64,000 nucleotides of DNA from Yaniella halotolerans DSM 15476 (GTDB lineage: Bacteria > Actinomycetota > Actinomycetes > Actinomycetales > Micrococcaceae), in assembly GCF_000420805.1 (NCBI RefSeq), contig NZ_ATVQ01000001.1, positions 248,001 through 312,000 of the forward strand. Direction: 5' to 3'. The notes below the pieces were generated by a model. It had not been told where the DNA came from. It did not search any database and saw only the letters and a list, made by a program, of their open reading frames with translations. The translations under genes were made by a program, and so were the position numbers. The first letter of the stretch is position 1, and each line of letters starts with the position of its first letter. This document shows positions 1 through 7,785 of this stretch, piece after piece.

Positions 1-668
1 CCAGCCAGTAGTGCTCCGATGACCAGAGGCGTTTCAAACGAATATGCCGCGGTTTTGAGTCGGTGCATACGCAGCACTTCATCAAGATCCGGTGTACCAA
101 AATCCGCACTGAATAACACGTCATCGAGTTCTCCGGCCGCTGACTGCTGGATTGCCGCCTGAAACAAGTCGACCACCCGGTTGCCGCAAGCCAGATCGTG
201 GCATGCATTGTGGAGGAGCTGGATGGCTTGAGAGATCAGAACGTCACCAGCTAACAGCGCAGCAGCATGACCGATATGTTCGGCAGCGTGCTGTGCTTTG
301 CCTTCAGCAAGCGCGGCATCACGATAATGCGCTGACAACGTTGGCTCACCGCGGCGTACGAAATCTTGATCGATAATGTCGTCATGGATGATTAAGGCCG
401 TGTGCAACAATTCAAAGGCGCAACCGATCTCGATCAAGCGGGGTTCGGGATCTTCGCTGACGGTGCGGTACCCCAGATACACGAGCATGGGCCGGGCACG
501 TTTGCCACCATCGATTGCTTTGGAAATCTGCTGCCAAAGTTGGGCCATGTGTGGGGTTGGGGCCGTGGCTGTCTGCTCCTTGAACAGTTGCTCCAGGCGC
601 TGCTCGAGTGCGTTATGGAAGTTCTTGCCAGGTTCGGTTTGTGGGATGAGTTGGGCTTGAATGCTCAT
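1..668 (-). CDS. Polyprenyl (prenyl) diphosphate synthase, 3' end outside window
   Basis: Head-to-tail prenyl transferase that would condense isopentenyl diphosphate onto an allylic diphosphate, making the chain for menaquinone or carotenoids. I translated it from an ATG at 668, preceded by a strong AGGAGG site. The frame stays open to base 1, so the C-terminus and the second aspartate-rich motif lie outside the window. Visible are the substrate motif GGKRARP near residue 54 and the first aspartate-rich motif DDIID at about residues 96-100, which binds magnesium and the diphosphate. The chain length of the product cannot be judged from this part. The menaquinone genes at 31.7-34.6 kb would be natural users of its product, but that link is inference. 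Confidence 0.9.
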   Translation of the reverse strand, partial: MSIQAQLIPQTEPGKNFHNALEQRLEQLFKEQTATAPTPHMAQLWQQISKAIDGGKRARPMLVYLGYRTVSEDPEPRLIEIGCAFELLHTALIIHDDIIDQDFVRRGEPTLSAHYRDAALAEGKAQHAAEHIGHAAALLAGDVLISQAIQLLHNACHDLACGNRVVDLFQAAIQQSAAGELDDVLFSADFGTPDLDEVLRMHRLKTAAYSFETPLVIGALLA

Positions 669-821
669 CGCTCCTCCTGATCACATCGTGGCACCTGCAA
701 CACACGGAACTGTTGCGTAGATAAAAACAGACTTTACCTGCGCGGTGACTTAAATTACTAGCTTGGCTAACTATGATAGCAGCTGTGACCACTGATTCAT
801 GTCCCAGAGAGGAAGGCAGCA

Positions 822-1619
822 ATGGAGCAGCAGAAGAATAGTTGGGTCATGCCGATCGTGACCATCGTGTCCGTCGTCGCAGCAATCGTACTGTCATTTA
901 TTGGCAGCGGGGCGCTGGGCGGCACACCAATTAGCGAAGCGGCCGATGGAGCGCTGTCGGCAGATGCGACACCGTTCGCCCCGGCTGGAACCGCATTTAG
1001 TATCTGGAGCGTGGTATACGCCGGCCTTGCTGCGTATGCGATCTTCCAGTTACTGCCCGCTCAACGGGCTTCGGCCCGGCAGGCACAGCTGCGACCTTGG
1101 GCATCACTCTCAGCCATCTTAAATGCTGCCTGGATTGGTTCGGTGCAACTGGAGTTGTTACTGGTCAGCGTTGCGGTCATCGTCGTGCTCCTGGCGGTCC
1201 TGATTCGTATCCTGTTGATCTTGCGGGCAACATCGCCATCCTCGACGACCGACACGCTGCTCACGCACGGCACGTTCGGAGTGTACCTGGGCTGGGTATG
1301 CGTTGCCGTCACGGCGAATGTGGCAGCGTGGGTGGCCACGCTCGGCGTCGACAGGTTCGCGGGGTGGGAATGGGCTGCCATTGGGATTTTGGCTGTGGTC
1401 GTGGCCGTTGGACTGGGCTTAGCTGTCTTCACCCGAGGCTACATTGCCCCGGCCTTGGCGATCAGCTGGGGTCTTTCCTGGTTGGCCGTTGCGCGAACTG
1501 ACGGCGATTACGAGTCGAGCATCATTGTCTGGAGCGCTGTGATTGCCGCGGCTCTTGTTCTGCTCGGCACCGTCGTTATTCGAGTGCTCACGCAGCGTCG
1601 CACAGCTTCAAACTGGTAG
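822..1619 (+). CDS. TspO/MBR-like tryptophan-rich membrane protein
   Basis: A 265-residue integral membrane protein with about seven hydrophobic segments. The stretch PFAPAGTAFSIWSVVYAG near residue 50 resembles the P-x-AFSIW-x-x-IY pattern of proteins annotated as TspO/MBR-related or tryptophan-rich sensory proteins, and further tryptophans sit at helix ends. The family is linked to tetrapyrrole or small-ligand binding, but this long form is poorly characterised and no ligand can be named here. The ATG at 822 has an AGGAAGG site at good spacing. It is transcribed divergently from the prenyl synthase, with both promoters in the 150 bases between them. Confidence 0.6.
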   Translation: MEQQKNSWVMPIVTIVSVVAAIVLSFIGSGALGGTPISEAADGALSADATPFAPAGTAFSIWSVVYAGLAAYAIFQLLPAQRASARQAQLRPWASLSAILNAAWIGSVQLELLLVSVAVIVVLLAVLIRILLILRATSPSSTTDTLLTHGTFGVYLGWVCVAVTANVAAWVATLGVDRFAGWEWAAIGILAVVVAVGLGLAVFTRGYIAPALAISWGLSWLAVARTDGDYESSIIVWSAVIAAALVLLGTVVIRVLTQRRTASNW

Positions 1620-1934
1620 CTCGTTACGCGCTGATTCCCTAGAGAGCTGCAACCACGTCGGCAGGGTCTTGGCCTGCCAGCGGTAACACCGGGTGGTGCC
1701 AATGACTGAATCACCGGACTGTCTACGCGAACGCCGCAGTCGTCTCCAACCGCAATCCGGTCCACGGGGTTGGCCTCGGACTCGACGTGGAGGCGATCCA
1801 CTCGCCCAGAGAGGATCTTGAACCCAGTAGCTGACAGTTTTCAGCCTTTAACGCCCACGCTTAACAGGTCTCAAGCGCCCGATAAGACACAATTTCCTCG
1901 CCCAGTAGCCCCACGAAAATTAGGACTTACTCAT
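1620..1934. other. Gene-free stretch with possible coding remnants
   Basis: No complete gene is visible between the TspO-like gene and the dedA stop. On the plus strand a stop-bounded frame around 1714-1830 gives a protein-like stretch (reading ...NAAVVSNRNPVHGVG...). On the minus strand a separate short frame near 1640-1705 also looks protein-like and ends in a stop near 1640. Neither has a start codon with a ribosome-binding site, and I recognise neither. They may be decayed ends of lost genes or chance. Confidence 0.3.
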
Positions 1935-2576
1935 CTAGGCCAGTTGGTCATCAACGGCATCTTGTGGAGTCGTTTTGTTCATTCGCGACCATATCAACTT
2001 TTTAATCCCTCGATCTATCAGCCATCCGAGCAGGGCCGCCAACACCAGGGCCAAAGCAATTTGGAGCACGGTATTCTCCAGCCACCCGGATGTGAAATAG
2101 CCGATAGCAATGGAATACGCTGCCCAAATAGCAGCTGAGACGAAGTCCAGGCTCATGAACTTCACAACCTTCATGCGGGTGGCCCCGGCGATAAAGTTCA
2201 CCGCAACCCGTCCCCCGGGAATGTGGCGCGCGGTCATGACGACCAGCGATCCGGAGTGTTTCAGCGTTTTTTGGACTGACCCGATAACCCGAACCACGGA
2301 TCGAGTGCGCATCCACCGGAAACGCTTCACCCCTATGGTTCGACCCAGCCAGTAGGCAATCTGGTCGCCGATGAAGGCACCGAACCAGCCCATAAAGAAG
2401 ATGGTGGTTAGGCTGATCCCGTTGCGTACACCCGAGATCGAGGCGAGTGCTATCAGCACTGATTCGGATGGGACCACCGGAAAGAACCCGTCAATCAGGC
2501 TGAGCAGAAACACGGCGAGCGGCATCCACCATGCCTCGGCGGCACCGAGGATGAGCTCTTCAACAAAGTCCAGCAA
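1935..2576 (-). CDS. DedA/VTT-family membrane protein
   Basis: A 213-residue DedA-family protein, a group implicated in lipid scrambling (undecaprenyl phosphate or phospholipid flipping) and membrane homeostasis. Family marks are an early hydrophobic hairpin (FFPVVPSES), the segment GDQIAYWLGR and the conserved basic motif ARHIPGGR near residue 120, followed by C-terminal membrane helices. It starts 21 bases after the deoA stop, so it is probably the last gene of the leftward operon that begins with manC. The substrate is not deducible. Confidence 0.85.
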   Translation of the reverse strand: MLDFVEELILGAAEAWWMPLAVFLLSLIDGFFPVVPSESVLIALASISGVRNGISLTTIFFMGWFGAFIGDQIAYWLGRTIGVKRFRWMRTRSVVRVIGSVQKTLKHSGSLVVMTARHIPGGRVAVNFIAGATRMKVVKFMSLDFVSAAIWAAYSIAIGYFTSGWLENTVLQIALALVLAALLGWLIDRGIKKLIWSRMNKTTPQDAVDDQLA

Positions 2577-2597
2577 GCTTGTGGTCCTTACCGTGTA

Positions 2598-3866
2598 TTA
2601 ACGAATGACATCAACGATGAGTTCAGGTGCGCTGTAGGCGTCGGCGGTGTCGATAGCATTCTGCAGGATCTCTTCGGCTACTGAAATACGCTCCGGGGTC
2701 TCCGTAGCGAGAGTGAACAGTGGTTCACCGGCTACAATCGCATCTCCGGGTTTGACATGCAATCGTATGCCAGCCGTGGCCTGTACCGATTGGCCTTGAT
2801 ACTGGCGTCCGGCGCCTAGATGCCAGGCCGCCTCACCCACGGAACGGGCATCGAGCTTGGACAACACACCGGATGCGGGTGCCAGGATCGTATGTTCGTG
2901 GCTGGGCGTGGGAAGCGGTGCATCAGGAGCACCGTGTTGGGCCGTTACTATGGCACGCCACGTGTCCATAGCCTTGCCATTGACTAGATGTTCGGCAGGA
3001 TCAGCATCGATACCTGCACCCTGCAGCATATGGCGGGCTAGCGTGAGGGTCAGTTCAACGACGTCGTTGGGACCGCCGCCGGCTAGCACCTCGAGTGTTT
3101 CTTCAACTTCGATCCCGTTGCCAACCGTATAGCCCAGCGGACTATCCATGCGGGTCAGCACGGCTGTGGTGTTGACACCGAATTCTTTGCCCAACGCGAC
3201 CATGGTTGCGGCCAGTTGTCGAGCGTCCTCTTCGTCCTGCATGAAGGCGCCGGAGCCGGTTTTGACGTCCAGGACCAGGGTGCCCGTGCCTTCGGCAAGT
3301 TTCTTGGACATGATCGACGACGCGATTAGCGGAAGACTGTCAACGGTTGCCGTGACATCACGCAGTGCATAGATTTTCTTATCCGCCGGAGCCAGTTCAC
3401 CGGTTGGTGCACAGATAACCCCACCGGTTTCAGCCAGTTGAGCCCGAATGTGCGCTTCGGTGAGATCGACCTGGAATCCTTCAATGGCCTCAAGTTTATC
3501 CAACGTCCCGCCGGTGTGGCCCAGGCCGCGGCCTGAAAGCTGTGGCACGGCAACACCGTATGAGGCAACGAGCGGGGTCAACGGCAGCGTAATTTTATCG
3601 CCCACTCCCCCGGTGGAATGCTTATCTGCGGTGGGTTTGCCAAGGTCAGAAAAATCCAGTGTGGAACCAGAATTGAGCATAGCGGTCATTAACGCTAGCA
3701 ATTCAGCGTCGTCGAGACCCCGAAAGTAGATAGCCATGGCCAGTGCGGCGAATTGCTCATCCGCGACCTCCCCCGTGGTGTAAGCATTCACCATCCACGT
3801 GATCTGCTCGGCGGATAGCGCAACTCCATTGCGTTTTGCGGTGATGATTTCTACGGCGTTGTGCAT
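2598..3866 (-). CDS. deoA: Thymidine (pyrimidine-nucleoside) phosphorylase
   Basis: A 422-residue cytosolic enzyme that cleaves thymidine or uridine with phosphate to the free base and (deoxy)ribose-1-phosphate. The family signature is clear around residues 83-120: KHSTGGVGDK followed by SGRGLGHTGGTLDKLE, the phosphate- and nucleoside-binding region. The length matches the family. It follows cdd by 9 bases, so deaminated pyrimidine nucleosides made by Cdd would pass directly to this enzyme for salvage or carbon use. A bacterial deoA versus pdp distinction cannot be made securely by eye. Confidence 0.93.
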   Translation of the reverse strand: MHNAVEIITAKRNGVALSAEQITWMVNAYTTGEVADEQFAALAMAIYFRGLDDAELLALMTAMLNSGSTLDFSDLGKPTADKHSTGGVGDKITLPLTPLVASYGVAVPQLSGRGLGHTGGTLDKLEAIEGFQVDLTEAHIRAQLAETGGVICAPTGELAPADKKIYALRDVTATVDSLPLIASSIMSKKLAEGTGTLVLDVKTGSGAFMQDEEDARQLAATMVALGKEFGVNTTAVLTRMDSPLGYTVGNGIEVEETLEVLAGGGPNDVVELTLTLARHMLQGAGIDADPAEHLVNGKAMDTWRAIVTAQHGAPDAPLPTPSHEHTILAPASGVLSKLDARSVGEAAWHLGAGRQYQGQSVQATAGIRLHVKPGDAIVAGEPLFTLATETPERISVAEEILQNAIDTADAYSAPELIVDVIR

Positions 3867-3875
3867 GGCTTAGTC

Positions 3876-4256
3876 CTAGAGGTTCTCGGGTCCGAATGCC
3901 ATGGGGAGCAATTCGCCCAGCGTAATCGGACCGTGTTGGGTGGCGATCGACAACGTAACCGGGGCATGTTCGTACAGCAGCTGACGGCACCGGCCACACG
4001 GGGTGATGTACTCTCGTGCGGCATTGAGACACACCAAGTGGGTCAGCTCGGCTCCGGCGTTGAGACGCCAAGAGGAAATCAGTGAGCATTCGGCACACAG
4101 GGTGACCCCGTAGGAAGCGTTTTCTATATTCACGCCGGTGTGGATGACACCGGCGGTGTCCAACGCAGCGGCGGCTACCGGGTGCTGCGAGTACGGAGCG
4201 TAAGCCCGCGGCAGGACTTCACTGGCGACGGCATGCAGCTGGGCGTGTGCTTCCAT
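3876..4256 (-). CDS. cdd: Cytidine deaminase
   Basis: A 126-residue homotetrameric-type cytidine deaminase converting cytidine and deoxycytidine to uridine and deoxyuridine. The zinc site is seen as CAEC (Cys ligand plus catalytic Glu, about residues 54-57) and PCGRC (two Cys ligands, about residues 86-90); an N-terminal substrate segment AYAPYSQHPV is also present. Its ATG shares one base with the stop of the upstream amidohydrolase (TGATG), indicating translational coupling, and deoA follows 9 bases later. Confidence 0.95.
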   Translation of the reverse strand: MEAHAQLHAVASEVLPRAYAPYSQHPVAAAALDTAGVIHTGVNIENASYGVTLCAECSLISSWRLNAGAELTHLVCLNAAREYITPCGRCRQLLYEHAPVTLSIATQHGPITLGELLPMAFGPENL

Positions 4257-5515
4257 CAGGCTGCCCCGGTAAGCGTTCGTAGTGCAGCCTGAGTAAAAAT
4301 TTGGATGCCAACACCGATAGCACGTTCATCGGGGTTGTAGTCGCCCTGGTGTAGATCGTAGGTTGGGCCACCGGCCGTGCGCGTGCCAAGACGCAGCATC
4401 GAACCCGGGATTTTCTGAGTCATCCAGGCGAAGTCTTCCCCGCCCATGGATTGTTCGGCCAGCTCGATGGTCCGTGAGCCCAGTTCGAATCGCGTGGCAT
4501 CTTCGATCAGATCGGTTTCTGCTTCATTGTTGACTACCGGTGGCACACCGCGCACGTGTTGCAGCTCGACTTTGACACCGTAGGGCGCGGCCACTTGGCC
4601 AATGACCTCGTCGAGCAGCTGCCCGGCCGATTCCCAAGCGGCCGCATCCAGGGTTCGGAAAGTCCCCGAGAGTTGACCGGTGGAGGGAATAGCATTCGGG
4701 GCGTGACCCGCCTGGATATGCCCCCAGGTCAGTTGCGCACCCGAGCGCACATCGATACGCCGTGACAGGATGGCTGGAACCTGGGTGGCAATCTGTGCCA
4801 ACGCAAAGACGACGTCCTGAGTTTGTTGCGGCCGGGAAGTGTGGCCGCCCTTGCCGGTCAGAGTGACGCGCAAGGTATCGGTGGCAGAGGTTATGGCCCC
4901 GATGCGCGTCGCAATGGTTCCGACGTCGAAACCCGGATCGGTGTGCAGAGCAATAATTCGTGGCACGTCATCCAGAATGCCCTGGCGGATGACTTCCAGC
5001 GAACCGCCAGGCAATGTTTCCTCGGCCGCTTGGAAGATTATTCGTACCCGACCGGTCAGTTCAAGGTCGCCCAGGGAGACTCCTGTTTGGCCTGCCAGCA
5101 GTCGATGTAGGGTGACGGCGGTGCCCAAGGCGACGGTTGTGTGAATATCGTGACCGCAAGCGTGTGCGATGCCGTCATGAATTGAGGCATAGGGCAATCC
5201 GGTGGACTCTTGAACCGGCAGCGCATCGATATCAGCACGAATGCCTAACACCACCGGCCCTGAACCAACATCAACCCACACACCGGTGGGGTCGAGTCGC
5301 TGAGGCTTCAGGCCGTAACTTTGTAGCGTGGAAATAATCCGGTCAGTTGTGCGGTGTTCACGAAACGACAATTCGGGGTGCTGGTGCATATCGCGTCGAA
5401 ATTCGACCGCGGCATCGAGGACCTCTCGAACAGCGGCGGCGATACGCGGCAGCCCGGGATCATCCCGGACCGGATACTGCTCTGAGAGGGCAAGGTTTTG
5501 TGGCTTATCGGTCAC
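4256..5515 (-). CDS. M20-family amidohydrolase (metal-dependent peptidase/deacylase)
   Basis: A 419-residue member of the M20D amidohydrolases (the hippurate / IAA-amino acid hydrolase / N-acyl amino acid deacylase group). Metal-site motifs are visible: GIRADIDALPVQ near residue 90, HACGHDIHT near residue 115 (metal-binding Cys/His), EET near residue 165, LHTDP near residue 195 and MGGEDFAW near residue 360. The lid domain is also present. Its start overlaps the manC stop by four bases (ATGA) and its end overlaps cdd, so it sits mid-operon. The substrate is unknown; nucleotide-salvage neighbours do not settle it. Confidence 0.87.
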   Translation of the reverse strand: MTDKPQNLALSEQYPVRDDPGLPRIAAAVREVLDAAVEFRRDMHQHPELSFREHRTTDRIISTLQSYGLKPQRLDPTGVWVDVGSGPVVLGIRADIDALPVQESTGLPYASIHDGIAHACGHDIHTTVALGTAVTLHRLLAGQTGVSLGDLELTGRVRIIFQAAEETLPGGSLEVIRQGILDDVPRIIALHTDPGFDVGTIATRIGAITSATDTLRVTLTGKGGHTSRPQQTQDVVFALAQIATQVPAILSRRIDVRSGAQLTWGHIQAGHAPNAIPSTGQLSGTFRTLDAAAWESAGQLLDEVIGQVAAPYGVKVELQHVRGVPPVVNNEAETDLIEDATRFELGSRTIELAEQSMGGEDFAWMTQKIPGSMLRLGTRTAGGPTYDLHQGDYNPDERAIGVGIQIFTQAALRTLTGAA

Positions 5516-6648
5516 AGCACATCATCATCCCCGTGGGCTTTGATTGATTCCACGGCCTGTTTTACCGACTGAGCGTGCTCGGTGGTGGTCACTAACAGTG
5601 CATCGCCGGTATCGACCACCACAATGTCCTCAACACCAATCAGCGCGATCACACGTGACGTATCGGTCACCACCACGCCGCTGGCATCGTCTGCATACAC
5701 GCGTGGGGTTTCCCCAATCACGGTCACACCGGATTCATTGGCAGCGGGATTCAACCGGGCGATGGCGGCAAAGTCACCGACGTCGTCCCAAATAAAGTCC
5801 CCTGGAATCACAGCCACATCGCCGGCCTCAGCCGCAGGCTCGGCCACTGCATAGTCAATCGAGGTTTTCGGCAGCGTAGGCCATATCTCAGCCATGGCGT
5901 CGGTCGTATCACCGACGACTCTAGCTCGAGCAATGGCGGTCACACCGTCAAAGAGTTCAGGCTCATTGATTTTGAGGTGCTGCAGTAACAATCGCACCGG
6001 AGCGACAAACATTCCCGCGTTCCAAAAGTGTTGACCGGACTCCACGTAACCTTGCGCGACATCAGCTTCGGGCTTCTCAACGAATTTATCGACTTTAAAC
6101 GCCGACGGCGCAGCCTCAACCTCGAGCTTTTCACCCTTGAAAATGTACCCGAAGCCCGTTGACGGATAGGTCGGCTTGATACCGATGGTCACAATTTTGT
6201 TGGTCACCGCTGTAGCGATGGCTTCCGCCACGGCGGTCCGAAACACATCGTCTGGTCCGATCACCTGGTCAGCAGCAAAGGACCCCATGATGGCATCGCG
6301 GTTCTCCTCGAATAACACGGCGGCCGCCAAACCGATGGCAGCGGCGGAGTCTTTAGGCTCTGGCTCAAGAATGAAGTTCTCTTCGGCAACACCGGACAGT
6401 TGATCGCATACGGCATCACGGTGGGCCTCACCGGTCACCACCATGATGTTGTCACCGGCCAACGGGTGCAGTCGATCGTAGGTGGCTCGAATCAGGGTCT
6501 GACCTGACCCCGTAAGGTCATGAAGAAACTTTGGCGCCGCGGCACGTGATAATGGCCACAGGCGAGTACCGACGCCGCCGGCTGGGATAACGGCCCAGAA
6601 ACGGTCAAGCCCCGGAATATGCGATGATGAAAACTGCTCTTGGTTCAC
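5512..6648 (-). CDS. manC: Mannose-1-phosphate guanylyltransferase
   Basis: Transfers GMP from GTP to mannose-1-phosphate, giving GDP-mannose for cell-envelope glycans and mannosylated lipids. The nucleotidyltransferase signature IPAGGVGTRLWPLSR lies near the N-terminus, with FVEKPEA near residue 195. I chose GTG at 6648 because the following segment aligns best with the usual N-terminus; a TTG at 6678 would add ten residues, and neither has a strong ribosome-binding site. First gene of the leftward operon reaching dedA; coupling to nucleoside salvage genes is unusual. Confidence 0.9.
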   Translation of the reverse strand: MNQEQFSSSHIPGLDRFWAVIPAGGVGTRLWPLSRAAAPKFLHDLTGSGQTLIRATYDRLHPLAGDNIMVVTGEAHRDAVCDQLSGVAEENFILEPEPKDSAAAIGLAAAVLFEENRDAIMGSFAADQVIGPDDVFRTAVAEAIATAVTNKIVTIGIKPTYPSTGFGYIFKGEKLEVEAAPSAFKVDKFVEKPEADVAQGYVESGQHFWNAGMFVAPVRLLLQHLKINEPELFDGVTAIARARVVGDTTDAMAEIWPTLPKTSIDYAVAEPAAEAGDVAVIPGDFIWDDVGDFAAIARLNPAANESGVTVIGETPRVYADDASGVVVTDTSRVIALIGVEDIVVVDTGDALLVTTTEHAQSVKQAVESIKAHGDDDVL

Positions 6649-6746
6649 CCAGACTACTGTATTGCAGATCTCTGACAACTCGCTGAAGTTACCTGCGGCT
6701 CAGTCTAAAATGTCGCATTAACGTTTCTCTGACCGATTAGTATTAG

Positions 6747-6760
6747 CCTATAGCTATAGG
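6747..6760. promoter_or_regulatory. 14-bp perfect palindrome in sdh promoter region
   Basis: CCTATAGCTATAGG reads identically on both strands and lies 80 bases before the sdhC ATG, in the 190-base gap between the divergent manC and sdhC genes. It is AT-rich and could itself supply a -10 element (TATAGC or TATAGG) in either direction, or be a dimeric regulator site. No regulator is identified by this sequence. Confidence 0.4.
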
Positions 6761-6839
6761 ACGCAACTCGCACCGGCGCTGAACGCGAGACTCAAATCAG
6801 GTCTAGGCGCCAATCCTGCGTGCTTTTGGAGGTTTCATA

Positions 6840-7256
6840 ATGTCTACTGCGACAACCGCGCAGCAGTCTCCTCCTGCCCAGAAAAAATCGGGCAGAGGGA
6901 CGCTCTATCGCGGCAAAGAAGGTATGTGGTCCTGGGTTGGCCACCGCATCACCGGAGTGGTGATTTTCTTATTCTTATTGGTCCATGTGTTAGATACCGC
7001 ACTGGTCCGCGTTTCACCCGAAGCCTACGACGCCGTCATCGGTACCTATAAAAACTGGTACATGGCGTTGGGTGAATCCGGACTCGTTGCCGCGGTGATT
7101 TATCACGCATTCAACGGCATCCGCATCGTACTGGTCGACTTCTGGAAAAAGGGCACCAAGTACCACAAGCATATGTTGTGGGCCGTCATGATTGCCTGGG
7201 TAGTCGTGTTTGGCGCGTTCTTCGTACGCCACATGATGCTGGTATTGGGAGGCTAA
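6840..7256 (+). CDS. sdhC: Succinate dehydrogenase cytochrome b subunit
   Basis: First gene of sdhCDAB; 138 residues, three membrane helices, the haem- and quinone-carrying anchor of complex II. The family motif WVGHRITGVVIF is near residue 33, and a conserved histidine follows in LVHVLDT. Later helices surround YHAFNGIRIV. The ATG follows a GGAGG site at good spacing. The gene order C-D-A-B and the quinone-facing anchors place it in the cytoplasmic membrane; menaquinone is the likely electron acceptor, given menBEA in this window. Confidence 0.95.
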   Translation: MSTATTAQQSPPAQKKSGRGTLYRGKEGMWSWVGHRITGVVIFLFLLVHVLDTALVRVSPEAYDAVIGTYKNWYMALGESGLVAAVIYHAFNGIRIVLVDFWKKGTKYHKHMLWAVMIAWVVVFGAFFVRHMMLVLGG

Positions 7257-7260
7257 GCGC

Positions 7261-7746
7261 ATGTCAAGTCAACAACTAAATATCGCTGCCCCACGTAGTG
7301 GCGACATCGATCCGAAATATCTTCGTCAGTCGGCGAGTTCCTCGTCGAACCGTGAAATGTTCAAATGGGTTTTCATGCGCATTTCAGGACCAATTCTGTT
7401 GGTCCTGATTTTCGTACACTTATTCTCCAACCTCATGGTTGGCGACGGCGTGCACGGATTGAACTTCGGTCTGGTCGCAGGGAAGTGGGCTTCCCCGCTC
7501 TGGCAGATCTGGGATCTCACTATGCTCTGGCTCGCCATGATTCACGGCACCATCGGTGTCGGCACAATCATTGACGATTACACCAGCAAAGACCGCACCC
7601 GCGTTGGCTTCAAAGTTGCCCTCTACTTGGCAAGCGTGGCCATTATCGTGCTCGGCACACTGGTGATCTTCACCTTCGAGCCATGCATGACTGATGCCGC
7701 AGGCAACTTGATGGACAACTCGCCAAGCTTCTGCTTCAACCAATAA
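7261..7746 (+). CDS. sdhD: Succinate dehydrogenase hydrophobic membrane anchor
   Basis: A 161-residue partner of SdhC with three membrane helices. HLFSNLMVGDGVHG near residue 58 and the segment AMIHGTIGVGTIIDDY near residue 100 match actinobacterial SdhD, with conserved histidines expected near the quinone/haem site. It begins four bases after the sdhC stop and precedes sdhA by 39 bases. The N-terminal 35 residues are polar and serine-rich, probably cytoplasmic. Confidence 0.93.
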   Translation: MSSQQLNIAAPRSGDIDPKYLRQSASSSSNREMFKWVFMRISGPILLVLIFVHLFSNLMVGDGVHGLNFGLVAGKWASPLWQIWDLTMLWLAMIHGTIGVGTIIDDYTSKDRTRVGFKVALYLASVAIIVLGTLVIFTFEPCMTDAAGNLMDNSPSFCFNQ

Positions 7747-7785
7747 GCACCTGAAGCCGACAAGACAGAAAGAAGACTTCATCTG

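Noticed and set aside
1718-1830. Resemblance of the VHGVGLGLDVEAI-like stretch to phosphopantetheinyl transferases
   Set aside because: Only a handful of residues agree, no start and no catalytic residues follow; too short to call a pseudogene.
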